The notes beneath the pieces were generated by a model that was not told the DNA's origin, did not search any database, and saw only the letters and a list, made by a program, of their open reading frames with translations. A DNA stretch of 13,790 bases, taken from contig JANMZR010000270.1 of assembly GCA_031383555.1 (NCBI GenBank), positions 1-13,790 on the forward strand, given 5' to 3'. How positions within the stretch are numbered: position 1 is the first letter of the stretch; each line of letters opens with the position of its first letter. Positions 13,456 to 13,790 of the stretch are shown piece by piece. This stretch comes from JANMZR01 sp031383555. Its GTDB lineage: Bacteria; Bacteroidota; Bacteroidia; Cytophagales; Spirosomataceae. The position numbers were made by a program, and so were the translations under genes.

Positions 13456-13556
13456 AATCATAGATTTTAAAGGATTTATGGATTTCACTGATTTTATTTT
13501 CTTTTTACAATTCATTTTCTAAGTAATCTTTTAATCTCCTTAATCTGTGATTCAGA
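13452..13556. repeat. 105-bp element bounded by 15-bp inverted repeats
   Basis: TCTGAATCATAGATT (13452-13466) and AATCTGTGATTCAGA (13542-13556) are inverted copies with one mismatch. Four GATTT motifs at 13463, 13473, 13481 and 13490 add a short-period texture. The element fills the gap between two related kinase tails, and its right arm overlaps the TGA stop of the right-hand tail. It has no coding content that I can see. It could be a small interspersed repeat, a miniature mobile element, or a bidirectional hairpin; I cannot tell which. Confidence 0.5.
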
Positions 13557-13790
13557 CAATGGACAATTTAACAATAAACGTCGTTCCTTCACCTTCCACA
13601 CTCTCACACTCAATCGTTCCCCCATGCCCTTTAGTTACAATATCATAAGCTAAACTCAGCCCCAAACCAGTGCCTTGCCCAGTTGGTTTTGTGGTGAAAA
13701 AGGGTTGAAAGATTTTGGCTTTTACTTCTTGAGACATGCCTGAACCGTTATCTTTACTTTTATAATTATTTGTTTATCAGTAAGCTTAGT
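13552..13790 (-). pseudogene. Histidine kinase C-terminus with a one-base frameshift, cut by right window edge
   Basis: The minus strand encodes TDKQIIIKVK, then, after a frame change, DNGSGMSQEVKAKIFQPFF followed by GQGTGLGL and YDIVTKGHGG, ending in a TGA at 13552-13554. Both halves match the HATPase of the two intact kinases, but between VK and DNG one base is missing: GTAAAGATAAC here, against GTGAAAGACAAT in the 674-residue kinase. In the downstream frame a stop lies at 13774-13776. The gene is therefore a recent pseudogene, or the base loss is a sequencing error. Most of it lies outside the window. An ATG at 13737 would give 61 residues, but it sits inside the G1 box and is not a real start. 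Confidence 0.8.

Overview
The window looks like a chromosomal piece of a Bacteroidota bacterium, perhaps of the Cytophagales/Chitinophagales type. This is inferred from three things: sensor kinases of the 'signal peptide + TPR + one membrane helix + HisKA/HATPase' type, a promoter element matching the Bacteroidota -7 consensus TAnnTTTG, and mostly AT-rich DNA. All real genes lie on the minus strand and read right to left. I see no tRNA, rRNA, CRISPR array or transposase.

From right to left in transcription order: the 3' end of a histidine kinase that runs off the right edge and carries a one-base frameshift (13552-13790); a 105-bp element bounded by 15-bp inverted repeats (13452-13556); a second, shorter and decayed histidine-kinase tail (13352-13455); a regulatory gap with a TAnnTTTG promoter, a perfect 17-bp palindrome and a competing 12-bp hairpin; an AAA+ ATPase of the AAA_14/DUF4143 type with a nuclease-like C-terminus (12118-13275); a 674-residue TPR histidine kinase (10087-12111); a 2909-residue histidine kinase (1361-10090); and the first 452 codons of a third TPR histidine kinase, cut by the left edge (1-1358).

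The four genes from the ATPase leftwards are tightly packed (6-nt gap, 4-nt ATGA overlap, 2-nt gap), so they probably form one operon read from the promoter near 13295. No response regulator or receiver domain is visible, so the output partner must lie elsewhere.

The standout is the 2909-residue kinase. Between its single membrane helix and its kinase core are 11 tandem modules of about 180-196 residues. Each begins with an ALERVR...MAMHKSEEL helix and ends with a FAKVFEQTYTRFLDLQKAEAQ helix, around a variable, possibly GAF-like core. The cores fall into subfamilies that recur out of order, and linker DNA is locally identical between non-adjacent modules. The last module is strikingly GC-rich. 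Together with the related kinase tails at the right, this suggests a locus that grows and is reshuffled by duplication and recombination.
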